Positions 1 to 12,730 are shown, counted from the first letter of the stretch. The stretch is 64,000 nt of DNA from Tamarix chinensis (GCA_030549775.1 CM060180.1:85635172-85699171); one strand, 5' to 3'. The notes: generated from the sequence alone by a model not told the origin. Translations and numbers: made by a program.

Positions 1-503
1 CTTGAGGCTTTTAATGTGAGTGCTATTATGATATTTAGTGGTCAATTGTTGCTTGTGACCTTGAGTGGTTAGGGGATATTTGTGAATTCCTTCTCATGAG
101 AACTTGGAAGCAAGAAATGTTGTGCCTTGAAATGACCCCCATTTATAAGAATTAGGACGTTTTGGTAAGAGGGCCAATTTTTATTCTCCATAGGTTGACT
201 CATAAACCTTATAGGAAATTATACGTACTTAAGGATTTGGATCACTAGTTGGTTTGTGTACACTCCTTAGATAACTACCTTAGAGTGGAATAGTCACTAT
301 AAGATGTGTTGGCTATCTATATTGGGTACCACTTATATTATTATTTTTTAAAGTTGTTTTAATTACTTATATTAGATTAGCTAGTAGTAGAAAGTCCACT
401 TTATTTAAGCATGAGATTTGTATGGTTATGGTAATATTTGTGAGATGAACATGGTTCATGAGGTGTATGAGCATGATTAGGTACTTCATTCAAGGTTGGT
501 TAT
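1..503. other. Unassigned AT-rich sequence
   Basis: I see no coding frame of note, no RNA gene and no recognisable element end. The stretch runs up to a TGTAACACC LTR-type terminus at 504, so it is probably older repeat or flanking DNA. Confidence 0.4.
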
Positions 504-3240
504 TGTAACACCTCAAAAATTCATAATCTTAATTTTGAATGTTTAGACTTTTATCCAAAAATCTAAACCCTTAAATATTAGCTGAATTATTTTTTTCAAC
601 CCTTGACCCACAGACCTAAATGAATTTGTTAATAAATTTATCCTAATTATTTTATCTTTTTTATTTATTTATTTAAACATGCCCTAAATATATCATTTTA
701 CTCAGTTTATTTTTTGAATAGGATACCTTAAACACAAATAAATTAATTTTATCTTCATCCTAAATTTAATCTAATTCTAATTCTAAACCTAAATTTATTT
801 TCTTTTTTCATTTTCTTTTTTTATCCTTTATCCTTTTTATTTCCTTTTCCCTTTTCTTTTTTCCTCCTCTTTTTATTTCCCCTGGTCTGCATCATGAACC
901 CACCTTTCCTCCTTTGCTTCTTTTCTTTCCCCTTCCCGTGTCGGCCAACACAACCTTTTCTTCTTCTTCTTCTTCTTTTTTTCTTTTCGTCTGAACCTCA
1001 AGCTCACCTTCCTTCTTATTCCTTTCTTTTTCCTTTATCCTCCTTCTCCCTCGCCCAACCTCCTATCCCAAACATGCCCCAACACCCCTAAATTTCCCCT
1101 TGTCTACGCCCTGCACCCCATCGAGCTCCCTTTCCTCTTTAAGCCCAGACAACCCCTTCCCTTTTCCCTTGCGTGCCCCATTTTTGTTTCATTCTTGGTT
1201 CTTCTAACCAACTTCCCTAGCTTGCACCAACTACCATTCTTTTTCACTACAACCTTAAAACCACCAACCCTTTTATATCTACTACCCTCTTCTTTTATCT
1301 CGCTCAACAACCTAACACCTTTACCAAATCTTGTCCCTACATGCCTCATCATCCCTAACCATCTATACATATATGCATACATCTATCACTCGTTTGTTTT
1401 CCTAGCAAAAACCAACCACAAACCCATTACCTTTCTTCTCCATTTCCTCTTTTTGTTTCTAGCATAACCGATCCTCCTTGCCTCCTTCTTTCTCCTTCTT
1501 CATCCTTCTTATCCTACTATGTTTTTTGTTTACCACCACCATCGAACACCACATCACCATTGCATGACCCTAATCCCCTACTCTTTCTCCCTTTTTCCTT
1601 CTTTCCTTCCTTTTCTCCCTCTACTCAACTCGCCCTCACCTAGTTACCTTAACTAGCTCACCAACACCACCAGCATCAGTTCCCTTTGCATTACCCCTCC
1701 CCTACCCATTGCACCAACACTACACCACTACCACCACTACCTTCTTGTATTGCTATCCCACACAACCTACACACCACCAACACCAAATAGCCTTGCGTTG
1801 TGCCTTATCCCTAATTTTTATGCCTCTTTCTCTTTGGTCCAACCATCATCCACTCCCCACTTCTCCTTGCTATAGTCACTGACGCCACACCATCACTCCA
1901 TGTGATGTGGTTTTCATCAAAGTAATGGAAGGTTGGATCATAATTTGTATTAGAAGCTTTCACCCACGAACTAATGCAAAAGAAATGAGGTAATTTGCTA
2001 GATTATAGGTGAAGAAATTGATGAAACAAGTATAAGAGGTTCAACAGATTTGTATAGCCTTCAAATGTGTCGAGGTTGAAGATAGGTTGAGGAAGGTTGA
2101 ATCCTAGATTTTCCTTGCTCAATGTCAACCCAAAAAGGAGGATTAGACTTTAGCTAACTTTGCTCAAAGTTTGATAAAAAAAATTCTCATTCAATAATAT
2201 TCAAATCTCTGCCATACAAGCTGCGCACCAAGGTATATATATTGGTAAAGGAAGAGTCGGTGGTGAGCTAGCCTAAACCAGCCAATTATTCCTTCTTAAT
2301 CCAGCCCATTAATCATGGTTGAATTAAGCCCATATTAAATTTAATCCAAAGCATAATATCATTGGTTAAATGATTCTAAGGATTAACATTACAACGCTAT
2401 ACAATTGATTAAGATACATACATGAAATTATAGCAATACCCTAACTTACATAAAATACACTTAGGGTTAGGGTTTACAAAAAGTTTATACAAATAATGAA
2501 TATCATCACTTTATCTCTTGTTGTAATGTATTATCCCATGTATGTCATATTCTTGCATGCTTTGGAATACTTGTACACATCAAAGTGTATGAACATCATC
2601 TTCTTGCAAATACATAACATACCTACAAGCTACAAGAATAACTTGAATGTTTTTCAATGCCAAGCATATAAGAATTATCAAGAATATTTAACATGATAGG
2701 CTCCAACATTAAGAAAGATAAATCATCTTCCTTACCTTGAGGATTAGTATGAACATGACAATCATTATGTTCATTGGATGCTCTTGCATCACCATGCCAC
2801 AAACCCTCTACTATGTAACGCCACCTCACCATTTTTACAACCCTACCACACTCTTCATGCCTTGCTAAACACCCCCTCTGTAGCCCTATTCTCATCCCAA
2901 CAACCGAATCACCACCTAACCACCTCTACCTCTTACTATGCCTCCATTCCCAACACCAAATCTAGCCCGTCCTCCCCAGCTGCACCAACCACCACTAGCA
3001 AGCTTGCCACCACCAACCTCAAATGTTGCCTCCCTCATCATCAACTCCAACCACCTCCTCCTTGCGCAATCGAGCCACAACCCCCTTTTCCACCACCTAC
3101 ACTGGCTAACCATTCCCTTTGAAGCTCCTTGCATATTTCCCCATCACGCTGCATACACCATGAGCCGTGTGAGTGGATATAATTATATTTTACCCATAGT
3201 CAACATCAAGGTGCATTTTTGTAATTTATGATTTAATATT
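504..3240 (+). repeat. LTR-like fragment, forward orientation
   Basis: It opens with TGTAACACCTC, a typical 5' terminus of large plant gypsy LTRs. About 270 bases of AT-rich sequence follow, then a long pyrimidine-rich block (about 780-1640), then C-rich sequence. The same order is seen in the complete 4.6 kb LTR at 45592-50221. The right edge is not defined. Small open frames at 894-1091, 1195-1467, 2778-3122 and 2938-3231 are low-complexity readings of the pyrimidine or C-rich tracts and are not called as genes. Confidence 0.45.
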
Positions 3241-5116
3241 TATTTTAATAAAAATTATTATTTTATTTTTAGATATTAATATATTTAATGTGGTACTACT
3301 TTTAGGAATAAAATTTTAATTATTAGATTATAATTAAATTTTAGTTAGTGACATGTATTTTGTGCTTTTGCAAATAATTATATAACCCTTATACTCTACT
3401 AAAATATTTAGATATTACATGATAGTACATTAGGATTTTTAATGTATAAATTTTATTAAATATGTTTGTTACGTTATAATTATTTTCTTAAGAGTATTAG
3501 TATGGAAATTAGTAAAATGGAGCATAATTAACTTTGTATAAGTTATTATGTGTACAATAGTATCTTAAAATGAGTTTTACGTTGGGTGTAAATTATATAT
3601 GTTATGTATGTCCAATATGATAAGTTGCTCATTCCTAGGAATATTTTTAGAATGATTATTATTATTATGGGCCCTAGGGGAAATTTGGTCAGTTCTATCA
3701 TATCATGATATTTACTCTGATAAGTACGCTTTAATTATTGATAAGTATGGAAATATATGTTTTGGAAGTTTTAGAAACACATGTGATTAGAGATATATTG
3801 TTGTGGTTAAGTATCTATATATAATTGTGGTTATGTATTTTGTGATGATTAGAATATATTGGAAGTTAAAAAATTATTCATATTAGGACTTGGAAGATTT
3901 TAGTGGAAAAATAAGTATTTTGGTTGTCTTAGGGAAATTTTTGTCAATATAGGTTAAAAACAAAATATTAGGTATTTTAGTGTAATAAGTGGTTCAAAAT
4001 GGGTTAAGTATATTATTTGAAAATTTTGGAGTAAGTGTAAATGGTCTAAGTCTAATAAATGAGGAAAGTGGTTTTAAGTGAGAATAGTAACCCTAAGGGA
4101 GAAATTATTATCACATGTGATAATTGTTTGAGTTTGACCTTAATTTTAGGATATTTTGGTTATCGTGGTATTTTATGAATGCTTATTAAATTTGGGATTC
4201 ATATGAGCCTTGTGGTAAAAGTTATGATTGAATTATTAAATTTGGGTTTTGTAGATCTAAGGGTAAGCCAATATCACATTTAAGATGTGGGATTCATATC
4301 TCAATTTTTGTATATAATGAAATAATAATGTCTTGGGAATGTAAATTAAATTTGGTGGTTATAGGGATACTATGGGAAGAGTTATGAATAAATTGTGAAA
4401 TTTAGGTTTGTGGGGAATATAAATAGTAATCCTAAAGGTATTCTATTATTGCATGTGTGAGATGTTGGAATTAAACCTTAATTTTTGGATATGTTTTCAA
4501 TAATAATATTTTGAGGATGAGTATTGAAATTGGTAATAGAATGAGTATAGGGGGAGAAGTTATGCTAGATTTATAAAGTTAAAGTTTCTTAAGGGAATAT
4601 AGTTTGTCCTTGGTAGGATATATTGGGACATGTGCCTTGTATGTTTATGTGTGTGAAGACTGGAGGGGGAAGGAACAAATAAAAAAGGAAAAGAAAGAAA
4701 ATATAGAAAAGAAAAGAAAAAAGGAGAACGAAAGGAAAAAGGAAGGGGCATGGACCTCGAATGGCCTGAAGGAGAGGAAGAAAGAAAAGAAAAAGATAGA
4801 TTGAGCCAGAATGGCATAAGCTAGAAGAAGAAGAAGATGATGAAGAAGAAGAAGAAGAAAGAGAGAAAAGAAAAAAAATGAAAGGAAGAAAAAGGAAAAG
4901 AAAGGAAAAGAAAGGAAGGGAAAAAAATAAAAAGGGGAAAAGAAAATTTTGGGTGTGGTATTTAGGTTAGATTTTTAGAGCAAACTTTTTTATTTGTAAT
5001 AATAAAATTATTTCTTGTAATTAATTTAAGATAACTAAATACAAAAATTGAGTAATTCAGCTAAATTAAATTATTGATAAATAAAACTTAGGATTTAAAA
5101 ATTTTGGGTTATTACT
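3241..5116 (-). repeat. LTR-like fragment, reverse orientation
   Basis: Read on the minus strand from about 5116, it starts AGTAATAACCC, contains the 12-mer TTAGCTGAATTA also found near the start of the fragment at 504, and then runs into a pyrimidine-rich block (a purine block on the plus strand, 4660-4960, with GAA runs). It therefore looks like a second copy of a related LTR facing the first. The left boundary with the forward fragment is a guess. Confidence 0.4.
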
Positions 5117-5689
5117 AAACTACTCTATATATCCAGTACCAAAAGGTTATCTCTTTTAGATTTTGAACAAGTGAATTGTTTTTGTTAATGATCACTCTTT
5201 TCTTGATTTAAGTGCCTTAAAATATCAATGAAACTCTAATAGATTATTTACAACATGACCTATTTATGCTCAAGAATTTCAATAATATTCTATCAATAAT
5301 GATATTCAAACACACACTAACCCCTTTGTAATGAATTTTTCAAGATGGTTGTTATTATGATTGAATCTCACCAAAAATTAAGATATGAAAGTGTATAAAT
5401 TTAGATGATATGTAATCTATCTAGATGTAATAAAAGATATTATAATTTTAGAGCAACTCTAGAAAAGAGAAGTGAACAATGAACACATTTCAATAATGAA
5501 ACTCAATATTTGAAAGTTAAGAGAGTTTAAATGAGTAATTAAATGATTTTGAGAGTAGATGATTAATTAAACAATAAAATGTATTTGAAAAGTTGTTTAA
5601 AAATGCTTATGGGAGATTTTCATTATGTAGTTCACCTTTGTCAGGTAGCCGCCAGACATAAAATGGCCAAAAAGCTATATCACCTAACT
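5117..5689. other. Unassigned AT-rich sequence
   Basis: No gene, no clear element end and no strong repeat were seen. It lies between an LTR-like end and the palindromic-motif field that begins near 5690. Confidence 0.35.
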
Positions 5690-6540
5690 AATAGAAAATC
5701 AGCATTTAATGTTCATTAGTCACTCAGTTTGGACAAACTAGTCAATCAGTTACATGACTATTCGATTAGTGTTTCAAACTAGTTTATTGAATATATTTAT
5801 ACTTGAGATGGGAAAGTTACGATTAGGAAAACCAATCATTCGATTTACTGAAACTAGTTAATCGGTTTTGTGTTGCACACAGTTGGTCCTTTGAATATAT
5901 ATGAACAACTATGGCTTTGTAAACTAGTCAATATGTCCTTATGGCTAGTATATTGGTTTAATCAAACCAGTTGATTGGTTTAATTCATATGTAAAAATTA
6001 GTTTTCACCTCATATCTACCCTCGGACTAGTAAGTATAACCAATCTATTAATTTGCTCACACTAATTGATCAGTTCCAAACCAATCAATTGGTTTAGTAA
6101 AACTAATTAATGAATTTAATTAAAGACACAAGGGTTTATGTAGGAGTGAAACCAAAGGAATGATTGGTCTAATCAGTCAGTTGACTTGGTAAAACTAGTT
6201 GGTGAAGTTAAATAGAGACGACTAGGTTCCTATAAGAGTAAAGTCATGGATTAGTTGGTTAAACAAGCCAATAAGTTTCCAAACAAGTTAATTGGTTTGG
6301 AAAAACTAGTTAATGAGTTAAAAAAAAGATAAATGGGTTTCTACATGAGTGAAACCCATATACTTGTTAGTCAAAATAATCAATCAATTTCTAAAATAGT
6401 CAATCTATTTGATAAAGCCAATTAATTGGTTTGTTGCACTAGTCAATCCATTTGAGGTTTACTCATTTTAATGCCCTAGGTTTAAACCAAACTAGTTAAT
6501 AGGTCTTGAGACCAGTCGACTAGTTTAGACTGGAACCAAA
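5690..6540. repeat. Field of degenerate palindromic motifs (ACCAATCGATTGGTT-like)
   Basis: Short motifs of the type AACTAGTCAATCGGTTT and ACCAATCAATTGGTTT recur every 20-60 bases, many close to self-complementary (ATCGAT, AATTGGTT, ACTAGT). Spacing is irregular, so this is not a classical satellite. The same motif family reappears at 7190-7270, 10855-10885, 24835-24960, 26330-26600, 29675-29745, 35400-35530, 36280-36370 and 39250-39420, several times inside large LTRs. It is best read as internal repetitive DNA of one LTR family. Confidence 0.6.
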
Positions 6541-7440
6541 TAATATGTAAAACACTTCAAAAGTATTTAAAAATCAAGATCAACCACAAATTCACATGTA
6601 CTGAATTCAATTCAAGAATTTAGAAAGCTTTTAAAGATTTTTGATGAAAATGGAAAATTATACAAATTAACACTTTACAAGAAAACCTAAGATGTAGAAT
6701 ATAATATTTAAACCTTATGTCTTGGTGGTATTCATATTAGCTTCTCTTTTGCTTTAAAACTTGATTGCTCTTAAGTTTACACTTAAGCTATTATTTGAGA
6801 AAGTGTGATTTGGTCTCTTCGTTTGTTAATCATAGCTCATCCACACTAAAGCAAATATATTAGTTCTCTAAACCCTTTTTTTATAATAATAAAAGGATAA
6901 GGAAATTGACCTGGTAGATTAAACTTATATGATGTTTTCACAATAGATGTTAGAAATTAGGGTTTTGAGTTTTGCTTGGATTTGACAATGAAGCCTTTTT
7001 TAGGGGATTGTGTTATCGTACCCTAATCCCATATATTTAAGATTTAAATGTATAAATATTCATGTGTTCAATCATGATTTTTATATGGTTGATATTAGTT
7101 AAAAATTTGCATTTTTTTTTGCAAAAGATTTAGAAGGTTTTAAGTAATATAGGAGAATTTGTCTTTTAGGCTCATCAATCAATGGGCAAGCCATATTAGT
7201 TGATAGGGAATGTGTTCTCAAAAATTTTCAGCCCATGTATAATCAATCGATTAATTGGACCCATTGATCAACTAATGTAAAGATAAACTTGATTTAAACA
7301 TTTTATTTAATTTAGTTTCCTTCAAAATTCTTATGAAGCCTTCTGTTTATATTTTGGGCATTTTTTTTAGTTTTCAAGAGTTAATTGAGCGTGCATAAAA
7401 TAACTTACTAATTTAAAACCATGTTTATGGATTTAAATTT
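6541..7440. other. Unassigned AT-rich sequence
   Basis: No coding frame, RNA gene or element terminus was recognised. Isolated palindromic motifs near 7190-7270 suggest it continues the LTR-derived sequence to its left. Confidence 0.3.
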
Positions 7441-8588
7441 CAAAAAGTAGCATAGATTACCCCATCTTCCTTATCTTCTTCTTCTTATCCATTTCTCTTC
7501 CATGTTGTACATGCAAAATTACATCATTTAGGCCAAGAATTGTGGAGCATGCCTTCTAAGGTAGCTGACCTATTAATTTTCACCCTTTCCCCTTTCCTTA
7601 TTATTTCTTTTTTTTTCCTTGGCCACCAAGATACCCATATCCCTTACCATTTTGAGCATGGAAAAGCTTAGATCTAATTTTTCCTTTTCTACACCTTATT
7701 TAACCAAAGATTTGTGAGAATGATATGGGAATATGGTTATTAAAGCCTTATACAACTCATTTCAACCCTAGTTCCTATATGATTGAGTTTTTCTATCTTT
7801 TCCCTCTATTTCCCCTACCATTTGGAACCCCTCTTCCTCTTTCATCCATCCTCCATTAAAACATAATGAGGAAGGTTGGATAATTACTCCATTAAAATGG
7901 CCAACCTAATCTTCATCTTCCCTTCATGTAAGTCTTACATGCAAATGCATGCAATGTAGCCATCCAACCCTCTAGTGTGCCTTCAAAGTTCTTTTTGTAT
8001 CTTCAACCTTCAAAGTTGAATTACCTTTGTCCTTCCTTCTCTCTTCTTCAATTTTCACAAATATCCTTTAGATACTCAAATAAAATTCATCCTCCTTCCT
8101 TATACCTTGTATTTAAAGACTCAAACTATTTGATTCTTCATTCTTTCTCCCAAAATATGCTTGAACCTTAGAGCTTATCTTTGATTGTCATTTGTGTACT
8201 CTTGAATCTCTTGATGCAAGCAAGAAAAACCACCATGTCTTCCAAAAATCCTTGAAATTTTTTAGATTTTCTTCCTCATTTTCCATTCTTAACATTCGTT
8301 CACTCATTAGTAGAAAACTTGAACCATTTTTAAGGTTCCATTCGACTTCTTCAAGTTCGTTCTTTAAATCTTGCTCATGCACATTTGTCCATCTCCTCCA
8401 TCAAGAACTCTTATTTTTTAATCAAGGATTTTTAGTGATCCTCTCAACCAATTCTCTTCCATCCCTACTCCATCTTGTCAACTAAGAAGTTTCCAAAATT
8501 CTTGAAGCTCCATCAAGAAGCCATCATGATCCAACTTAAAGCCAAAAATGCACCCCGACTGAGTTGATTTCAGTAAAGTGTAGTAGAA
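7441..8588 (+). other. Pyrimidine-rich leader or LTR remnant upstream of a gypsy gag
   Basis: The plus strand is rich in C and T, with many CTTCTT and TCCTTCC runs. It lies directly before the gag remnant at 8589, where the 5' LTR and leader of that element should be. I could not find a convincing primer-binding site or LTR end here, so the boundary is left open. Open frames at 7977-8171 and 8192-8485 follow the base bias and resemble no known protein. Confidence 0.35.
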
Positions 8589-9665
8589 ATGGATGAAGAA
8601 GTGTCCATGAAGCATATGTTTGACACTCTTCAACAACTTGAGACACATGTGCATGCCACTAAAACACAGCTACAACAATTCCCTTCTATTATAAGTCAAC
8701 TTCAAAGACTAGAGATGAGGGTAGCTAACCAAGAGAACCTTTAACATATGCACAACACAATAGAAGTCACCACTTAATTATTCAAGGGCATGGTCAGAAG
8801 AGTGGTCCAAGCATAAGGCGGACACATCAACAACCGAATGGATTATGATTACAGGATGAATGAGAATGTCTCAAATGATTTCAGCCATAATTTATGAGTG
8901 CATGAAAATTATCAACAAAGTTATAACCATATTGAAGAAAAAGGTACTAAGCTTTACCTCCCTAATTTCTATGGTGAATAGGATGTTGAAATATTTTTTT
9001 GAATGGTAACATGAAATAGAAACTATATTTGAATTTACAAAGTATGATGGTGAGAATAGATGTAAGTTAGCAACTTTCAAATTTAAAAAGTTTGCTAGGA
9101 TTTGGTATAACAATCTCAATAAGACTCGTGAGAGGCAAGAAAGGAATAAAATTAAGTCATGTGATAAACTAAAAAAATAACTAAGCAAGAAATTTATTCC
9201 TAAAGAGTATGAAAATGAAATTTATATTAAGTTAACTACTCGTAGGTAAGGATTACTTAGTGTAGAGGAATACACTAGGAAATTTGAAAGACTATCACTC
9301 TTGTGTGACATGCAGGAAAGAAAAGAAAAAAATGTGTTAGATACTTAAGTGGCCTTCATAAATTGATTAGAGATAAAGTTAAAATATTTATCTATGATTC
9401 ACTTTATGATTTGATTAAGTTAGCTATAAAATGCACAAGACAAACTAAGTATACCAAGGGATATGCTAAAACAAATGCTTCAACCTCTAATTCAACCAAA
9501 AACTATTCAAATGCATCTACTTTAAACTATGGGACAAATTTATCCTCAACTAATGATAAGAAAATCTACCCATATCGAGATGAAAAATGTAAATATAAAA
9601 TAACTGAGATTTATAATAATTAATGTTATAAATATAAAGGATACAATCATTTTGCTAGAGAATTT
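8589..9665 (+). pseudogene. Ty3/gypsy gag remnant
   Basis: Gag packages element RNA into virus-like particles. The ATG at 8589 is followed by an MDEEVSMKHMF-like start. About 120 codons later comes the capsid-type stretch KLYLPNFYGE, then KFARIWYNNL, KLKK, KKFIPKEYE and LLSVEEYTRKFERLSLLC. The same blocks occur in the gag of the element at about 11960-17450, so the two are relatives. A zinc-knuckle relic lies at 9624-9665 (CYKYKGYNHFAREF), in which the second and last cysteines of CX2CX4HX4C are now Y and F. Several in-frame stops (for example before 8745 and at 9178) and frame changes make it non-functional. No intact 5' LTR or PBS was found. Confidence 0.8.
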
Positions 9666-9869
9666 CTTTACCAAAGAGTTTTAACATTAAATGAAATAAC
9701 AACTATGGAAGCATGTGATGATCATGATAACTAAGAGACTAAATCTTATAATATACCTTAATTATGTATGAAGAGGATGGTAATCCATGTTTTGTACTTC
9801 AAAGGGCATTAAAATTCTAACATAATAATCCACCTACATAAAGGGATAAAATTTTTAAAACTAAATTTA

Positions 9870-10240
9870 TAATTGGTGATAAGGTTTGTAGAGTCATCAT
9901 AAACAGTGGTTCGTGGACTAATGTTGGTAGTGAAATGATGGTTAAATAACCAGGTGTAGTGATTTTAACAATCCTAAATCATATTCATTACTATGTCTTA
10001 ATAAGGAAAAATGTGCTAAAGTAGAAAAGAAAACCTTAATTAATTTTTGTATTAGTGACTATCATGAAGTATTATGTGATGTGTTACCTATGGATGCTTG
10101 TGGTGTTTTACTAGGAAGACCATGACAATATGATAGAAATTCAATTCATACTAGTGTGACTAATAACTACATTATACTTAAAGGTAAAAGCAAGTATAAA
10201 TTGAAACCATCTCAATGTCATCATATGTAACTTGTTGAGA
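9870..10240 (+). pseudogene. Ty3/gypsy aspartic protease remnant
   Basis: This is the pol-start protease that would cut the polyprotein. Visible blocks are GDKVCRVIINSGSWTNVGSEM, where the active-site aspartate of D-S/T-G is replaced by N (IINSGS), and later GVLLGRP, a stop, then QYDRNS near 10099-10140. The latter corresponds to the LLGRPWQFDR block typical of this plant gypsy group. TGG to TGA in that block gives a stop. No reverse transcriptase follows: similarity ends near 10240, so the rest of pol has been deleted or replaced. Confidence 0.72.
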
Positions 10241-10902
10241 CTAAGAAGAGTGAATCGAATTAGAATGAAAACTTGAAGTGGGGAATAATTAGCACAAGTG
10301 CTTAAGAAACTCAAGAATTTCAAAGGTGAAAGAAAAGTAAGAAAAAGTTATGATTAGGGTTATTTATATCTAAATAATCAGTAAGAGAACAAGTGAGGAT
10401 ATGATAAATATTGAAAACCCTAATTTTACCATTTGAATATGAGTTGAAAGAGATTATTTATCAATAATAGGGTGACTTCCATTTTAGAGCTAAAATGGTG
10501 ATTTTTTAGATAATACAGGTTGAGTTCATCTATAAAGAATTGAACACAAGAGGGAAAATGATAGATTAGTGTGAGAAGAAATTGTCCAAGACTTGTAGTG
10601 ATAGTCTATAATCAAAGCATACTTCCAGAGTTATATAGATGATAAAGGAAAAACGAGACAAAAGTGAGGTCCTCTTTCCCCTCATCTTTCGATTTCAATC
10701 CCTTGAATCTATTTGAGGTAGAAATTAAAGCTATCATAAATTATCAAAAGGGATAAGAATTACTCAACAACATCTTGGATTTGAAATATCAAAGTTCCAT
10801 TGTGATGTAATATATTTTCTAGAAAATTGAGCTTTGAAATGCACTTGGCTAGACAAACCAATCGATTAGTTTGGCTAGACTAGTTGTGATGCAGTAGCTT
10901 CT
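10241..10902. other. Unassigned sequence with one palindromic motif
   Basis: No protein similarity is recognisable. A motif reading AACCAATCGATTAGTTTGG lies near 10857-10876, linking the stretch to the LTR-derived motif field at 5690-6540. Confidence 0.3.
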
Positions 10903-11160
10903 ATGGATTCTCATAATCCATCTAAGGATTCATATGATAATGAGAATTTTACATTCTTAATATTAGATCCTATTAAAATAGGTGTATTTGATGGTATAAC
11001 TTTAACTAACCATAATAATCATATTTTAAATGATTCTTGTAGGTTTGTAACTTATTTTCAAGGAGAAGATTCCATATCACTAAAGCCACATACTACTCAT
11101 ACCCATTCATTTAGAATAAAAAGAAACATACCAACCAAGCATCTAAGGGATACACTCTAA
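10903..11160 (+). other. Unrecognised 85-codon open frame
   Basis: An ATG-to-stop frame whose predicted product is hydrophilic, rich in N, H, T and S, with no motif I recognise. It sits in repeat-derived DNA with no visible promoter context. It may be part of a decayed pol or simply a chance frame. I would not call it a gene without expression or conservation data. Confidence 0.15.
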
Positions 11161-11344
11161 AATAATTATTAGGGCTAATCTTAACACAATAACCATAGCC
11201 TTTAAAATATATCCCATATCCCAATATTAAAACTAGTAATGTCCATTATATAATAGGTAGGGCTCAAAGGCTCAATACCATTTAGCTCCATAATGTTATT
11301 CTTAACTAAAAACCAAACCAATTAATGGTTATGATGATTCCAAG

Positions 11345-11935
11345 TATTTATTCAAATTAAGTTCAAGGACCCTACTATTTTTAACCAATGGAACGGTATC
11401 AATGATATATAATCCCAGGGAAATAACCTCCTTATCACTATTCTCAATTGACGTAATGGTTTTAGTATTATACAACCCAGGGTATAAAGCTCCTGGATAT
11501 TATTCTTAACAAGTGGAATGGTTTCAATAGTATACAACCCTAGGGAAAAATGCTTCTAGCCACTATTATCAAACATTAGAATGGTTTCACAAACCTAGGG
11601 CCTAAAGCTCATGGCCACTATTCTCAAGAGGTGGAAGAGTTTCAAAAATACACAACCCTAGGGAAAAATGCTCCTCGCCACTATTCTTGCTTATGAAATT
11701 GATAGGTACAACAACTTCTAACTCATGTGGTATTTAATTTCAAATGATTAATATCTTATCAATGGTTAAGATCATTCAAATGATTTATTTAAATTGAATT
11801 CAGGGATTCCACTATTCTCTACTAGTGGAACAATAATATAAATATAATTTTGAGCAAACCTCTCATGGTCACTATTCTCGTATGGTGGAACGGATAGGTA
11901 CAATCAATCCTAACTCATGTGATCTTGCATTGTGA
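11345..11935 (-). repeat. Degenerate tandem repeat (unit about 55-65 bp), LTR type
   Basis: Units begin ACTATTCTCAA or ACTATTTTTAAC, continue with a GTGGAATGG-like block, and end ACAACCCTAGGGAAAAATGCTCC. About five units are visible between 11370 and 11705, and more diverged ones at 11810-11935. The paired CACTATT...GGTGGA layout matches the reverse complement of the repeat inside the large LTR at 49153-49510, so this is probably the inner part of a related LTR in reverse orientation. Confidence 0.6.
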
Positions 11936-11959
11936 ATGATTAATATATTATTCATGGTT

Positions 11960-12726
11960 AAACTAAGTAATAATTTAGGAGAATAAATTTCGCATAAAGG
12001 TAGCATAATATCTTTTACCTTGGAATGTTTTTAAATATGCTTTAGCTAGTGCTAGAAAGGTTAAATTATTCATAAATGTTGAGCATATGACATGTATTAT
12101 GATTATTTAATGAATAATTAAAGTTGAATATCAACATTGAATGAATTTTGTGTGAGTTCAAGCTCAAGCAGATCAAATTTGTGTGAACGGTTTGGCTTGA
12201 AAGTTTTAATCTTTTTGTCTGTATGAATTAGAGATTAATCCATATCTTTTCTACTATTCTTAGTCCATATTTTCCTATATTAATTACCATCAAATTAAAA
12301 ATCTATTTCGTGGCTAAACCAAACCCTATATTGGTATACCAAAACTGAAACCCTAAAACATTCATGTGAAACCATAACCATCTATACCAACCAAACACCA
12401 CCTTATTTCCTCTTCTTCGAATCAAACCCTAAACCTAACCCTAAACCAAACCCTAAACCATGACTCTAACCATCATCCAAACCCTAAATTTCAAAGCATC
12501 ATCATCATCTCATCATATTCGAATCACATTCATCATTAATTCATCACCATCAACGAATCACCATCATTATTTTTCTACCATAATTCAAACCACCATCATC
12601 TATTTTACATCACTTTTGAACCATGAGTCTTTAAACTCACCATCACCAGGCCTTTATCATCTCGTCTAAACTCCATTCAAACATTAATTCCACATAATTA
12701 AATATTACACCCTCCCACACACATCA
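11960..12726 (+). repeat. 5' LTR remnant of the gypsy element
   Basis: From about 11977 it parallels 16700-17450: shared AGCATAATATCTTTTA, GGTTAAATTATTCATAAATG, GAACGGTTTGGCTTGAAAG and the closing ACACACATCA. The first roughly 250 bases of the 3' LTR have no match here, so the 5' end was lost. The right half contains CCCTAAA-like words (12425-12460) that belong to the LTR. Confidence 0.8.
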
Positions 12727-12730
12727 ATTT

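Noticed and set aside
4560..4960. Lysine/glutamate-rich frame suggesting a nuclear protein
   Set aside because: It is a purine-rich tract (GAA, AAAG runs) in an LTR-like fragment, and the antisense frame is equally open.
12425..12460. CCCTAAA-like words resembling interstitial telomere repeats (also near 17150)
   Set aside because: They are few, irregular and present in both LTRs of the gypsy element at about 11960-17450, so they are part of the LTR and not a telomeric tract.
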